Source of the DNA: Actinomadura sp. BRA 177
GTDB taxonomy: Bacteria; Actinomycetota; Actinomycetes; Streptosporangiales; Streptosporangiaceae
Length of the DNA stretch: 56,233 nucleotides
Assembly: GCF_013372625.1 (NCBI RefSeq)
Contig: NZ_JABXFD010000328.1
Location: 1 to 56,233, forward strand
Direction: 5' to 3'
The notes under the pieces were generated by a model. That model did no database searches, was not told the DNA's origin, and worked only from the letters and a program-made list of their open reading frames with translations. Below, one piece after another: positions 1-7,800 of the stretch; position 1 is the stretch's first letter, and the number at the start of each line of letters is the position of its first letter. The position numbers and the translations under genes are program-made.

Positions 1-57
1 ACCCGCGACGCCCTCCTGGGCCGGCCCTGGATGCCACCCGACCCGGCCACCGCCTGA
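1..57 (+). CDS. C-terminal end of an upstream gene (partial)
   Basis: Frame 1 is open from the window edge to a TGA at 55-57 and encodes 18 residues, LGRPWMPPDPATA at the end. Almost every third codon position is G or C, as in real genes of this genome, while the DNA after the stop becomes clearly more AT-rich. No function can be assigned from so short a tail. It could be a chance open frame, but codon bias favours a real gene end. Confidence 0.5.
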   Translation, partial: TRDALLGRPWMPPDPATA

Positions 58-495
58 ACACCCATCCGCGTTGCGCTCACGCAACGCCATCTCGCCATGC
101 CTCAAAGCGCCTGCGCTGAATGCTTACCGCCCAGGCTGATCATGATGAATGGAGACGGGTGGAGATGATCGATGGGGCGACCATTTAATGGCCGATGTCA
201 AGGCCCGTCATGGAGTAAGCCACTTATATCCTGAAGGTAATGTTTAATGGTCAACGGAATCGTCTCCGCCGAGGGGTCCGTCCCGTTACACCAGGGCAGG
301 TCGCCGAGGGTGCCTTTCGTAGCGCCCTGTGATCACCGAGCGTAGTCGGGTACGGGCTTGTCAAAAGCCGGGCGGTCGGTATCTTTCTAGATGATCGAGC
401 GTGTGCGTACTGAGATCGTCGACTGTTCCCCGATCGGCCATGCATGTCCGAAGCGGGCGATCTCCAGGTGAGCTGGAACGAAGCAGGAGAGGCCC
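58..495. other. AT-richer intergenic region upstream of the StrR-like regulator
   Basis: About 440 bases without a credible gene. The stretch 120-260 is much poorer in GC than the rest of the window and includes runs such as ccatttaatgg and cttatatcctg. It probably carries the promoter and control sites of the regulator at 496. No clear StrR-type or other long palindrome was found. The small open frames here have no codon bias. Confidence 0.5.
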
Positions 496-1404
496 GTGGG
501 TGACGAGCGTGCAATGACATCGCCGGACCTTGTCATGATCAGCTCGTTGCAGTTCGGGTACTCGCCGCGCAGGTTCGTCGACGAGGAGCACGTCCATCGG
601 CTGGCGCAGACGGAATGCGCATTGCCGCCGATCACCGTGCACCGGAGCACCATGCAGGTCATCGACGGCGTTCATCGCTCGCGCGCGGCCGTGCTGCGCG
701 GCCGCCGGCATATCGAGGTGGTCTATTTCGAGGGCAGCGGCGAGGACGCGTTCCTGCAGGCGGTGACCGCGAACATCTCTCATGGCCTGCCGCTTTCGCT
801 GCCCGAGAGGAAGGCGGCGGCGATGCGCATCGTCAGCACGCATCCGCACCTGTCCGACCGTGCGATCGCGCGCCATGCCGGCCTCGCCGCCAAGACCGTG
901 GCGGCGCTGCGGGAACGTTCGACCGATGAATCCGCCCAGTCGAACGCCCGGCTGGGCGTCGACGGGAGGGTCCGCCCGCTGAGCGGGGAGGAGGGCAGGC
1001 GCCGTGCCGCCGAGGTGATCACGGAGCGGCCGCACGCCCCGATCCGGGAGATCGCCAAGGTCGCGGGCGTCTCCGTCGGCACCGCGCACGACGTGCGCGG
1101 CCGGATGCGCCGCGGGGAGGATCCGGTGCGCCCCCAGAGCCGCGGCGGTGCGGTGCCGGACGACCCCGTCGACGTCTCCCCGTTGCTGCGGAGGCTGGTG
1201 CTGGATCCGGCGATGCGGCACACCGAGGCCGGCCGAAAACTGCTGCACCTGCTGCATACCCGGTCGGTGCCGGTGCCCGACTGGTCGCAGCTGGTGGGCG
1301 GGGTGCCGTCGCACTGCTCCCCGGCTGTGGCCGCGATCGCCCAGCAGAACGCGGAGAACTGGCAGCGGCTCGCCCGCCTGCTCTCCGAAGGGGAATTGCG
1401 TTGA
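496..1404 (+). CDS. StrR/SgcR1-like ParB-domain transcriptional activator
   Basis: Protein of 302 aa. Residues ~10-100 form a ParB-type N-terminal domain (ITVHRSTMQVIDGVHRSRA, then TANISHGLPLSLPERKAAA). Two helix-turn-helix segments follow: HPHLSDRAIARHAGLAAKTV near 116-137 and APIREIAKVAGVSVGTAHDV near 180-200. This layout is that of pathway-specific activators of the StrR family, used by aminoglycoside clusters and by enediyne clusters (SgcR1 of C-1027). The GTG at 496 is preferred because AGGAGA lies 5 nt upstream; an ATG at 514 has no such site. The gene sits at the left of the enediyne cluster beside an AraC-type gene, matching the R1/R2 pairing known from C-1027. Likely role: activation of the PKSE operon (inference). 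Confidence 0.87.
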   Translation: MGDERAMTSPDLVMISSLQFGYSPRRFVDEEHVHRLAQTECALPPITVHRSTMQVIDGVHRSRAAVLRGRRHIEVVYFEGSGEDAFLQAVTANISHGLPLSLPERKAAAMRIVSTHPHLSDRAIARHAGLAAKTVAALRERSTDESAQSNARLGVDGRVRPLSGEEGRRRAAEVITERPHAPIREIAKVAGVSVGTAHDVRGRMRRGEDPVRPQSRGGAVPDDPVDVSPLLRRLVLDPAMRHTEAGRKLLHLLHTRSVPVPDWSQLVGGVPSHCSPAVAAIAQQNAENWQRLARLLSEGELR

Positions 1405-1606
1405 CCATCGGCCCCCGGCCGTTTCGCTCATGTACCGGTGGTCGCTTCAAGAAGACATCTCATCCTGTTCAGGTTGCTGTAATGCCCGATATGTGCCCGA
1501 ATGTTAGGGTGCTCGGTAGAAGCAAAGGGCGATGAGGGAATGCCGGCGGCAGTGGTCGAGTCGCGGCCCGCGACGGCATTCTGGTGGTCCGGAAGGCGGG
1601 GTAGCC

Positions 1607-2362
1607 GTGAACAGCGCATCCGAGCAGGGCGTGCAGCGAGCCATCGAAAGCATTTACCGGAACGTCGGCGAGCAGATCACCATCGAGGATATGGCGCGAA
1701 CTGCGATGTTCAGCAAGTTCCACTTCACCCGGCTGTTTCAGCGGGCCACCGGGGTATCGCCAGGGCGTTTCCTGTCGGCGGTCCGTTTACAGGAGGCAAA
1801 GAAACTGCTGCTGTCGACCTCCCTGAGCGTCACCGACATCAGCCATAGGGTCGGCTACAACAGTGTCGGCACCTTCAGTTCCAGATTCAAGCGAAGCGTC
1901 GGGCTGTCGCCGACCGCCTACCGCGAACTGGGCGGCTTCGCCCCGCAGATTCACACCGACGGCCAGCGGTATGGCGCGCGGACGGCGGTCGTCCACGGCC
2001 AGGTCTCCAACAGGCCGGACGACATGGAGGAAGGGCCGGTCTTCATGGGGCTGTTCCCCGACACCATTCCGCAGGGCTCGCCGGTGCGGTGCACCGTGCT
2101 CGAACGCCCCGGGTCCTTCAGGCTGGAAGACGTGCCGGAAGGCAGCTGGCATCTGCTGGTGCAGTCGGTGCGGCCCGGGGACGAGGAGATCATCGGGACG
2201 AGGCCGCCGACGGTCGCCACCCACGGCCCCATCCGGATCCGGCCGGGTGCGGTCGCCGGACCGCTGGAGATGTGGCTTCGGCCGATGCGGGCGCTGGACC
2301 CGCCCATCCTGCTCGCGCTCCTGGACGCGCGCCGCGTCGCCCTCAGCGGCGCCGCGAGCTGA
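1607..2362 (+). CDS. AraC/XylS-family transcriptional regulator
   Basis: Protein of 251 aa. The DNA-binding domain is at the N-terminus (residues ~5-105) with both helix-turn-helix units: ITIEDMARTAMFSKFHFTRL and LSVTDISHRVGYNSVGTF, ending in the typical SPTAYREL. The C-terminal ~140 residues hold a domain I do not recognise (SFRLEDVPEGSWHLLVQSV), possibly ligand binding. The GTG at 1607 is chosen because GGAAGG lies 10 nt upstream and the frame before it lacks codon bias. SgcR2 of the C-1027 cluster is also AraC/XylS-like, so a role in controlling the enediyne genes is likely. It converges with the P450 gene. Confidence 0.85.
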   Translation: MNSASEQGVQRAIESIYRNVGEQITIEDMARTAMFSKFHFTRLFQRATGVSPGRFLSAVRLQEAKKLLLSTSLSVTDISHRVGYNSVGTFSSRFKRSVGLSPTAYRELGGFAPQIHTDGQRYGARTAVVHGQVSNRPDDMEEGPVFMGLFPDTIPQGSPVRCTVLERPGSFRLEDVPEGSWHLLVQSVRPGDEEIIGTRPPTVATHGPIRIRPGAVAGPLEMWLRPMRALDPPILLALLDARRVALSGAAS

Positions 2363-2394
2363 CCGCGCCCCGAGCACGGCGGACGCCCGAAGCG

Positions 2395-2422
2395 CCCGGC
2401 CCCGGTGGAAACCGGTGCCGGG
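2395..2422. terminator. Hairpin between convergent araC-like and P450 genes
   Basis: Inverted repeat cccggccccggt / accggtgccggg with a 4-nt loop (ggaa): 12 pairs with one mismatch. It lies between two convergent stop codons (2362 and 2446), so it can serve both strands. There is no U tract, as is common in actinobacteria. Confidence 0.6.
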
Positions 2423-2445
2423 TGCTTCTCGGTCTTCGGGACAGC

Positions 2446-3879
2446 TCAGCTGGTGTGCACCGTCATCGGGAGGCCGTCGCGGATCCGCAGGGAGAGCATG
2501 GGCTCGGCGACCACCCGGTATCCGGAGAGCTTGACCAGCCGCAGCTCCCGGGCGACCATCGCCAGGACGAAGACCGCCTCCATCATGCCGAGATGGTTGC
2601 CGACGCAGAATCGCGGCCCGGCGCCGAAGGGGATGTAGGCGTAGCGGGGACGGGCCTCGGAGTTCGCCGGGTCGAACCGGTCCGGGACGAAGCTCTCCGC
2701 GGCGTCCCCCCACAGCCCCCGATGGCGGTGCATGGTGTAGGGGGAGATGAGGACGTCCGAGCCGGCGGGGACGTGGTAGCCGCCCACCTCGTCGTCGTCC
2801 AGCGCCACCCGCGACAGCAGCCACACCGGCGGGTAGAGCCGCATCGCCTCCTGCACCACCATCGTCGTGAAGCGCAGTTCCTGCAAATCCTCGAACGTGG
2901 GCAGCCGGTCGCCGAGCACGGCGACCGCCTCCGCGCGGACGCGTTCGAACACGTCCGGATGCCGGTCGAGGAGAAGGAACGACCAGCCGAGCGTGCTCGC
3001 CGTGGTCTCATGGCCGGCGAGCAGCAGCGTGACGAGCTCGTCCCGCAGCCGCCGCCGGGCGACCCGCGGGTCCGGCTCCTCCCGGACCGAGACGATCAGG
3101 CGGGACAGCGCGTCGTCCCCGGCGTCGCCGCCGCCGGCGGCGGTGCGCTCGGCGACCAGCCGGCCCACGATCCGGTCCAGCTCCCGGCGCGCCCGGTGGA
3201 ACCGCACCTGTTTCGGCAGCGGCGTCCAGAGCGGGACCACGCCCTGCGTGACCATCTCGAACATCGCCTGGTCCTGCACGGCCTGGAACGCCCCGCCGAT
3301 GGACCCGTGCGCGCCGAGATCGGCGTCCAGCAGCGTCCGGCCGAGCACCCCCAGGGTCAGGTCGGTCATCTCGTGAACGATGTCGACCGGCCCGCCACCC
3401 GCCCGGCGGCGCAGCCGCGCCACCAGCGCGCCGGCCTCCTCGGCGACCACGCCGGCCTGCCGCGCGATGCGCCGGTGCTGGAACGCCGGCTGGACGACCT
3501 TCCGTTGCTTGCGCCACAGCTCGCCCTCGCTGGTCAGCAGCCCGTCCCCCAGGGCGCGGCGCGCCTGCGCGAGGCCGACGCCCTTGCGGTAGTTGCCGCT
3601 GTTGTCGGTGAGGACGTGTTTGGCGTGCTCGGGATCGTTGAAGAAGTACATCGCACGCGGCCCGAGGGTGAGCTTCGCCGCGTCCCCGTACCGGGCCGCG
3701 CTCGTCATCATCCCGAGCCGGTCGAAGACGAGCATCCACAGCAGCCGCGGCGTGGCCGTCCAGGGCGGCCCCGGCGGGACCCGGCGCGCGGAGGCGGCGC
3801 GCCGGGCCCCGGGCGTCTCGCCCATGCCTGTTCCCCGCAGGGGGGCGCCTCCCAGCGCCCCCCGTTTCGCTGCGCTCAT
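2446..3879 (-). CDS. Cytochrome P450 (enediyne E7-like)
   Basis: Protein of 477 aa with all P450 signatures: oxygen-binding helix I motif AGHETT near residue 289, the ExxR motif in EAMRLYPP near 343, and heme loop FGAGPRFCVG with Cys425. The fold class is close to CYP102/CYP4-like bacterial forms. It is the last gene of the enediyne core operon and its ATG overlaps the flavin reductase stop (ATGA). Nine-membered enediyne clusters carry a conserved P450 called E7 next to the core, which is the best match by context. A second ATG 18 codons later (3825) has its own GGGGA and could be the true start. The oxidised position on the enediyne is not predictable from sequence. Confidence 0.85.
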   Translation of the reverse strand: MSAAKRGALGGAPLRGTGMGETPGARRAASARRVPPGPPWTATPRLLWMLVFDRLGMMTSAARYGDAAKLTLGPRAMYFFNDPEHAKHVLTDNSGNYRKGVGLAQARRALGDGLLTSEGELWRKQRKVVQPAFQHRRIARQAGVVAEEAGALVARLRRRAGGGPVDIVHEMTDLTLGVLGRTLLDADLGAHGSIGGAFQAVQDQAMFEMVTQGVVPLWTPLPKQVRFHRARRELDRIVGRLVAERTAAGGGDAGDDALSRLIVSVREEPDPRVARRRLRDELVTLLLAGHETTASTLGWSFLLLDRHPDVFERVRAEAVAVLGDRLPTFEDLQELRFTTMVVQEAMRLYPPVWLLSRVALDDDEVGGYHVPAGSDVLISPYTMHRHRGLWGDAAESFVPDRFDPANSEARPRYAYIPFGAGPRFCVGNHLGMMEAVFVLAMVARELRLVKLSGYRVVAEPMLSLRIRDGLPMTVHTS

Positions 3880-4409
3880 GCTTTGACCTCGCTCCGTTCA
3901 GGCTCCAGCAGCCGGAACCGGCCCCGGTAGAACAGCAGGGGGTCGCCGTTGGCGAACAGGTCCATGCCGAGGAGCCTGCCGATGAAGATGGTGTGGTCTC
4001 CGCCGTCGCAGCGCCGCTGCACCTCGCACTCAATGTGGGCCAGTGCGCCCTCGATGAGGGGCGCGCCGGTCAGCGGGCCGGTCCGGCAGCCGACTCCGGA
4101 GAACTGCGCGGCCCCCAGCGGACGGCCGCGGTCGGCGAAGTGCCGGGCCACCGCCTCCTGGCCGTCCGAGAGCACCGACACCCCGAAGCGGCCCGCGGCC
4201 ATGCAGTCGTGCATGACCGCGTCATGGCCGACGCAGACCAGCACGAGCGGCGGATCCAGGGAGACCGAGGTGAAGGCGTTCGCCGTCATGGCGTGCGGGG
4301 CGGCGCCCCCGACGGTCACCACGGTCACGCCCGTGGCGAACGTGCCGAACGTCCGGCGCATCTGCTTCCGGTCGCCGAGCAGCGTCGGCGGATCTGGTCG
4401 TTCTGTCAC
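3876..4409 (-). CDS. Flavin reductase (enediyne E6-like)
   Basis: Protein of 177 aa of the FMN-binding split-barrel flavin reductase family (HpaC/SgcE6 type): RRTFGTFATGVTVVTV, then ANAFTSVSLDPPLVLVCV and a C-terminal GGDHTIFIGRLLG. It supplies free reduced flavin from NAD(P)H to two-component monooxygenases. Start GTG at 4409 has GGAGG 6 nt upstream and overlaps the E10 stop (GTGA); the end overlaps the P450 start. Likely partners in this window are the flavin-dependent oxygenase at 22661 and the DnmZ-like N-oxygenase at 26250, neither of which has its own reductase nearby (inference). Confidence 0.88.
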   Translation of the reverse strand: MTERPDPPTLLGDRKQMRRTFGTFATGVTVVTVGGAAPHAMTANAFTSVSLDPPLVLVCVGHDAVMHDCMAAGRFGVSVLSDGQEAVARHFADRGRPLGAAQFSGVGCRTGPLTGAPLIEGALAHIECEVQRRCDGGDHTIFIGRLLGMDLFANGDPLLFYRGRFRLLEPERSEVKA

Positions 4410-4867
4410 GTCCTGCCTCCCACGGGCGCGCCCCGGCCGTCCGGGACGTACGGTGCGAGCGCGTTCGCCAGCGACTCCGGGACGGGAGTCGGCACCGTCA
4501 TCGTGTTGGGCCCGCGCATGCAGGCGACGCGCTGTCGGCCGCGCGCGATCAGCGACTCGACGCCGCCCGCCGTGAGCCGCACGTAGTCGAACCCGAACTC
4601 GAGCTGGGTCTGCCCGAGCTCCAGCAGCCGCATCCTGATCGACAGCTCGTCGAACGCGGTGATCTCGGCGAAGAACTCGCAGTCGACCTTCAGGGTGAAG
4701 AGCTTGAGGTCGTCGCGCAGCTCGGCGAGCACGTCGGGAGCCCGCTCCTTGAGGAACAGCTCCCGGCAGCGGCCCTGCCAGCTCAGGTAGTTGACGTAGT
4801 AGACGTTGCCGACGAGGTTCGTCTCCTCGAACCCGACGATGTGCCGTAGTTCGTAATACCCGTTCAT
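4406..4867 (-). CDS. Enediyne thioesterase E10 (hotdog fold)
   Basis: Protein of 153 aa. The stretch GFEETNLVGNVYYVNYLSWQ followed by GRCRELFLKE is the hallmark block of enediyne acyl-ACP thioesterases (SgcE10, CalE7, DynE7). These release the linear polyene from PKSE, typically with decarboxylation to heptaene-type products in vitro. The ATG at 4867 is only 2 nt after the pksE stop, with a GGAAGG-rich region upstream, so translation is probably coupled. PKSE plus E10 adjacent is the minimal enediyne core pair and strongly supports the cluster type. Confidence 0.95.
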   Translation of the reverse strand: MNGYYELRHIVGFEETNLVGNVYYVNYLSWQGRCRELFLKERAPDVLAELRDDLKLFTLKVDCEFFAEITAFDELSIRMRLLELGQTQLEFGFDYVRLTAGGVESLIARGRQRVACMRGPNTMTVPTPVPESLANALAPYVPDGRGAPVGGRT

Positions 4868-4869
4868 CC

Positions 4870-7800
4870 TTACGACCTTCCTTCCGTGAGGACCGCGAAC
4901 ACGACACGGCCGGGTACGTCGCGCAGGGCCGTGACGAGCGTCGCGATCCGCAGCCGGCCCGAGTTGAGGACGAGCCAGCCGTCCCGGTGCTCCGGAGCGA
5001 GGGAGAGCGGGGCGTCGGCCGGCAGCCCGGCCTTGCGCAGGCATTCGGCGGCGGACCACACCCGCGTGGCGGCGGTGCCGGGCGTCTCGCCCTCCTCGGC
5101 GGCCACCAGCACGGCCATGCCGGCATGGGCGCCGAGAAGGTCGTCCCAGGTTCCCGCCGACCGTTCGGTGACCGGTTCGACGTCGCAGGCCAGCGTGCCG
5201 TCCCCGATGACGCACAGGGTGGTGCCCGCGCCGTGCGCGGCCGAGACCGTCCGGCCGTTGTCCAGCTCGGGGCGGCCGTCCGCCCGGTACTGGACGGTGG
5301 CCGGGCGGCCCGCGGCGCGGCCGGCCGCCAGCGCGGTCCGCTCCCGGCGGGCGACCCGGTCCGCGCCGTCGCCGGCGGCCCGTTCCACGGCCACGGCGAC
5401 GCGGGCGCCGGTCAGCTCTTCCGTCTCCCGCTCCAGATAGGGGCCGAGGAGCGGCGGCGTCCACGGCCCGCCGCCCCCGGACTTGCGGATGGCCCGCAGC
5501 GTCAGGCCGTCCCACCGTTCGACGACCCGTCCCTCGCCGTCGCGGACCGCGATGTCGTAGACGTAGGTGTCGCCGTCCCGGTGCCGTTCGGTGGCGCAGT
5601 AGCGCAGCTCCCCCGCGGGCGTACCGCCCATCGGGTGGATCCGGTCCACACCGGACGGGAGCAGCGTCGCGTTCGGCACGCAGACCTGGTTGCCGTGCAT
5701 CAGCGCGTCCCGCAGCCCGGGGTCGCCGAGCAGCAGGGCGCCCGGCAGGAAGCCGGCGAACCACTGCGCGGCGGGGTCGGCGGCGACATCGGCGTCGACG
5801 TGCCGGGCCGCGAACCGGTGGTAGCGGCGCAGCCGCCGGAACCGGCCGCCCTGGAACAGGACGTCCCCGTACAGGTCGCCCGCCGGGTCCAGCGGCACCG
5901 CCGGCAGGCCGGCGGCGCTCTGATCCGGCGGGCCGTCCGGTACCGGGCCGCCCGTGTACTCCACACGCGCCCGGAAGTGGTCGGCGGCGAAGCCGGTCTC
6001 CGCGCTGCGGATGGCGACCTCGACCCGGCCGGGTCCGGTGACGGTCGCGGCGACCCGGATCACGGTGCTGCCGTCCGGCGGGACGACGATCGGCCGGGTG
6101 AACTCGGCGTCCCGGACGACCGGCGGCTCCTGCCGCCCCGTGACCGCCATGGCCGCCTGCGCCATCGCCTCCATGCCGATGACGGCCGGGAACAGCAGGT
6201 TGCCGTCCAGCAGGTGGTCGCCGAGGTAGGGGTCGGTGCCGACGTTCAGCTCGGACTCAGCGACCAGTTCGACATCGTGGTAGCGCACGAGCGGCCGGTC
6301 CACGAACCGCAGCAGCGGCAGCGGGGGCCGGTCGTGCCGGACGGTGTCGATGGTGCCGGTCCGGCCGCTGATCACCACGACCGGCGGGGTGTCCGGTTCG
6401 GCGAGGAGCCGCCGCATGATCCGCACGCCCTGGTCGGGGGTGACCGCCGTGATGCCCTCGCGGGCCAGCCCCTCGACGACCGACAGGCGTTCGCCCATGC
6501 CGACGCCGGACCAGACCGACCACTCCATGCAGAGCGCGCGGCATCCGGGGTTGCGCTCACCCACCTCGCGGGTCAGCTCGGCGAGCCACTCGTTGGCGGT
6601 GGCGTAGTGCGCCTCGCCGCGCAGGCCGGCGCGGCCGATGATGCTGCCGAACGTCACCAGCAGCTTCAGGTTCCCGGCGCCGACCGCGTCCAGCACGTTC
6701 CGCAGCCCGTCGATCTTCGGGGCGAAGGCGGCGCGGAACGCGTCCGGGCCGAGCCCGGTGAGCGCGGCCGGCTCGTTGCGTCCGGCACCGTGCAGCACCG
6801 CGGTGACCGTTCCGGCGGCGCCCGCCAGAGCCGCCACCGCGGCCCTGACTTGCGCCGGGTCGGTGACGTCTGCGCGCGCGTACTCGACCCGCACCCCGCT
6901 GTCGGACATCCGGCGCAGGTTGGCGGCCAGCTCCTCGTCCTCGGCGGGGTCGGATCGGCCGAGGACGGCGAGGCCGGCTCCGGTGTCCAGGGCGACCGTC
7001 AGCGCGCACTCCGCTGTGATCCCCTTGCCGCCACCGGTCACCAGCAGTACGTCGGCGGCGTCGAGAGGCGGCCGGGTGCCGGACGGCTCGACCGGCATCG
7101 CGCGCAGCGTCGGGACGCGCCGCGCACCGGCCTCGTCGTAGTGGACCTCGGCGAATCCGCCCGTCACGGCCACCTCGGCGGCGACCCTCGCGGCGGCCTC
7201 GTCCACCGGTCCCGGATCGGCCGGAAGCTGGACGATCGTGACCCGCAGGTGCGGCGCCTCCTGCCGGAGTGTCTTGGCCAGCCCGGCCGCGCCGCGGCCG
7301 TGCTGGACGAGGACGAACCGGCCGTCGGGCGGCCCGCCGATGGCCTGCCGCGCGCCGTTCAGCGCCACCTCGACATGGTCCTCGGCGCAGTCCGGCGGCA
7401 GGCAGACCAGAACCCCCGAGCCGAGGTTCGAGCGTTCCAGCGCCAGCCGGACGGGCTCGGCCAGCGGATGGCCGTCCGGGGCGAAGACCTGCCACGCCCC
7501 GCCTTCCGCCCCGCCGTCCGGCGGGGCGGAAGGCGGCGGCGTCTCGTCCATGTCGATCCGGAAGGCGCGTGCCCAGGCCGCCGCACCGGCCACTACGGGG
7601 GCCGACGTGTCGCCGGACTGCGCCGTCTCGGCGAGCGTGTCGAGCGTCTCCGCCAGTTCGCGCAGTGTCGCGGTGGCGAAGTTGGTCGGTGCCTGGGTGA
7701 CGGGCAGCCGCAGCCGCCGCGCCGCCTCGTTCATGATCTGTCCGACCGTGATCGAGCTGAGGTGTATCCCGTCGAGGAGCCCGTCGTCGTCGGAGACTGT

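Noticed and set aside
251..520. Small minus-strand open frame before the StrR-like gene
   Set aside because: No codon bias, no ribosome site, no recognisable protein; it overlaps the regulator start on the other strand.
2446..3879. P450 as the auxiliary activator of the EryCIII-like glycosyltransferase
   Set aside because: It keeps the heme Cys, ExxR and AGHETT motifs, whereas auxiliary proteins of the DesVIII/EryCII type lack the heme cysteine, and it is in the core operon rather than beside the transferase.
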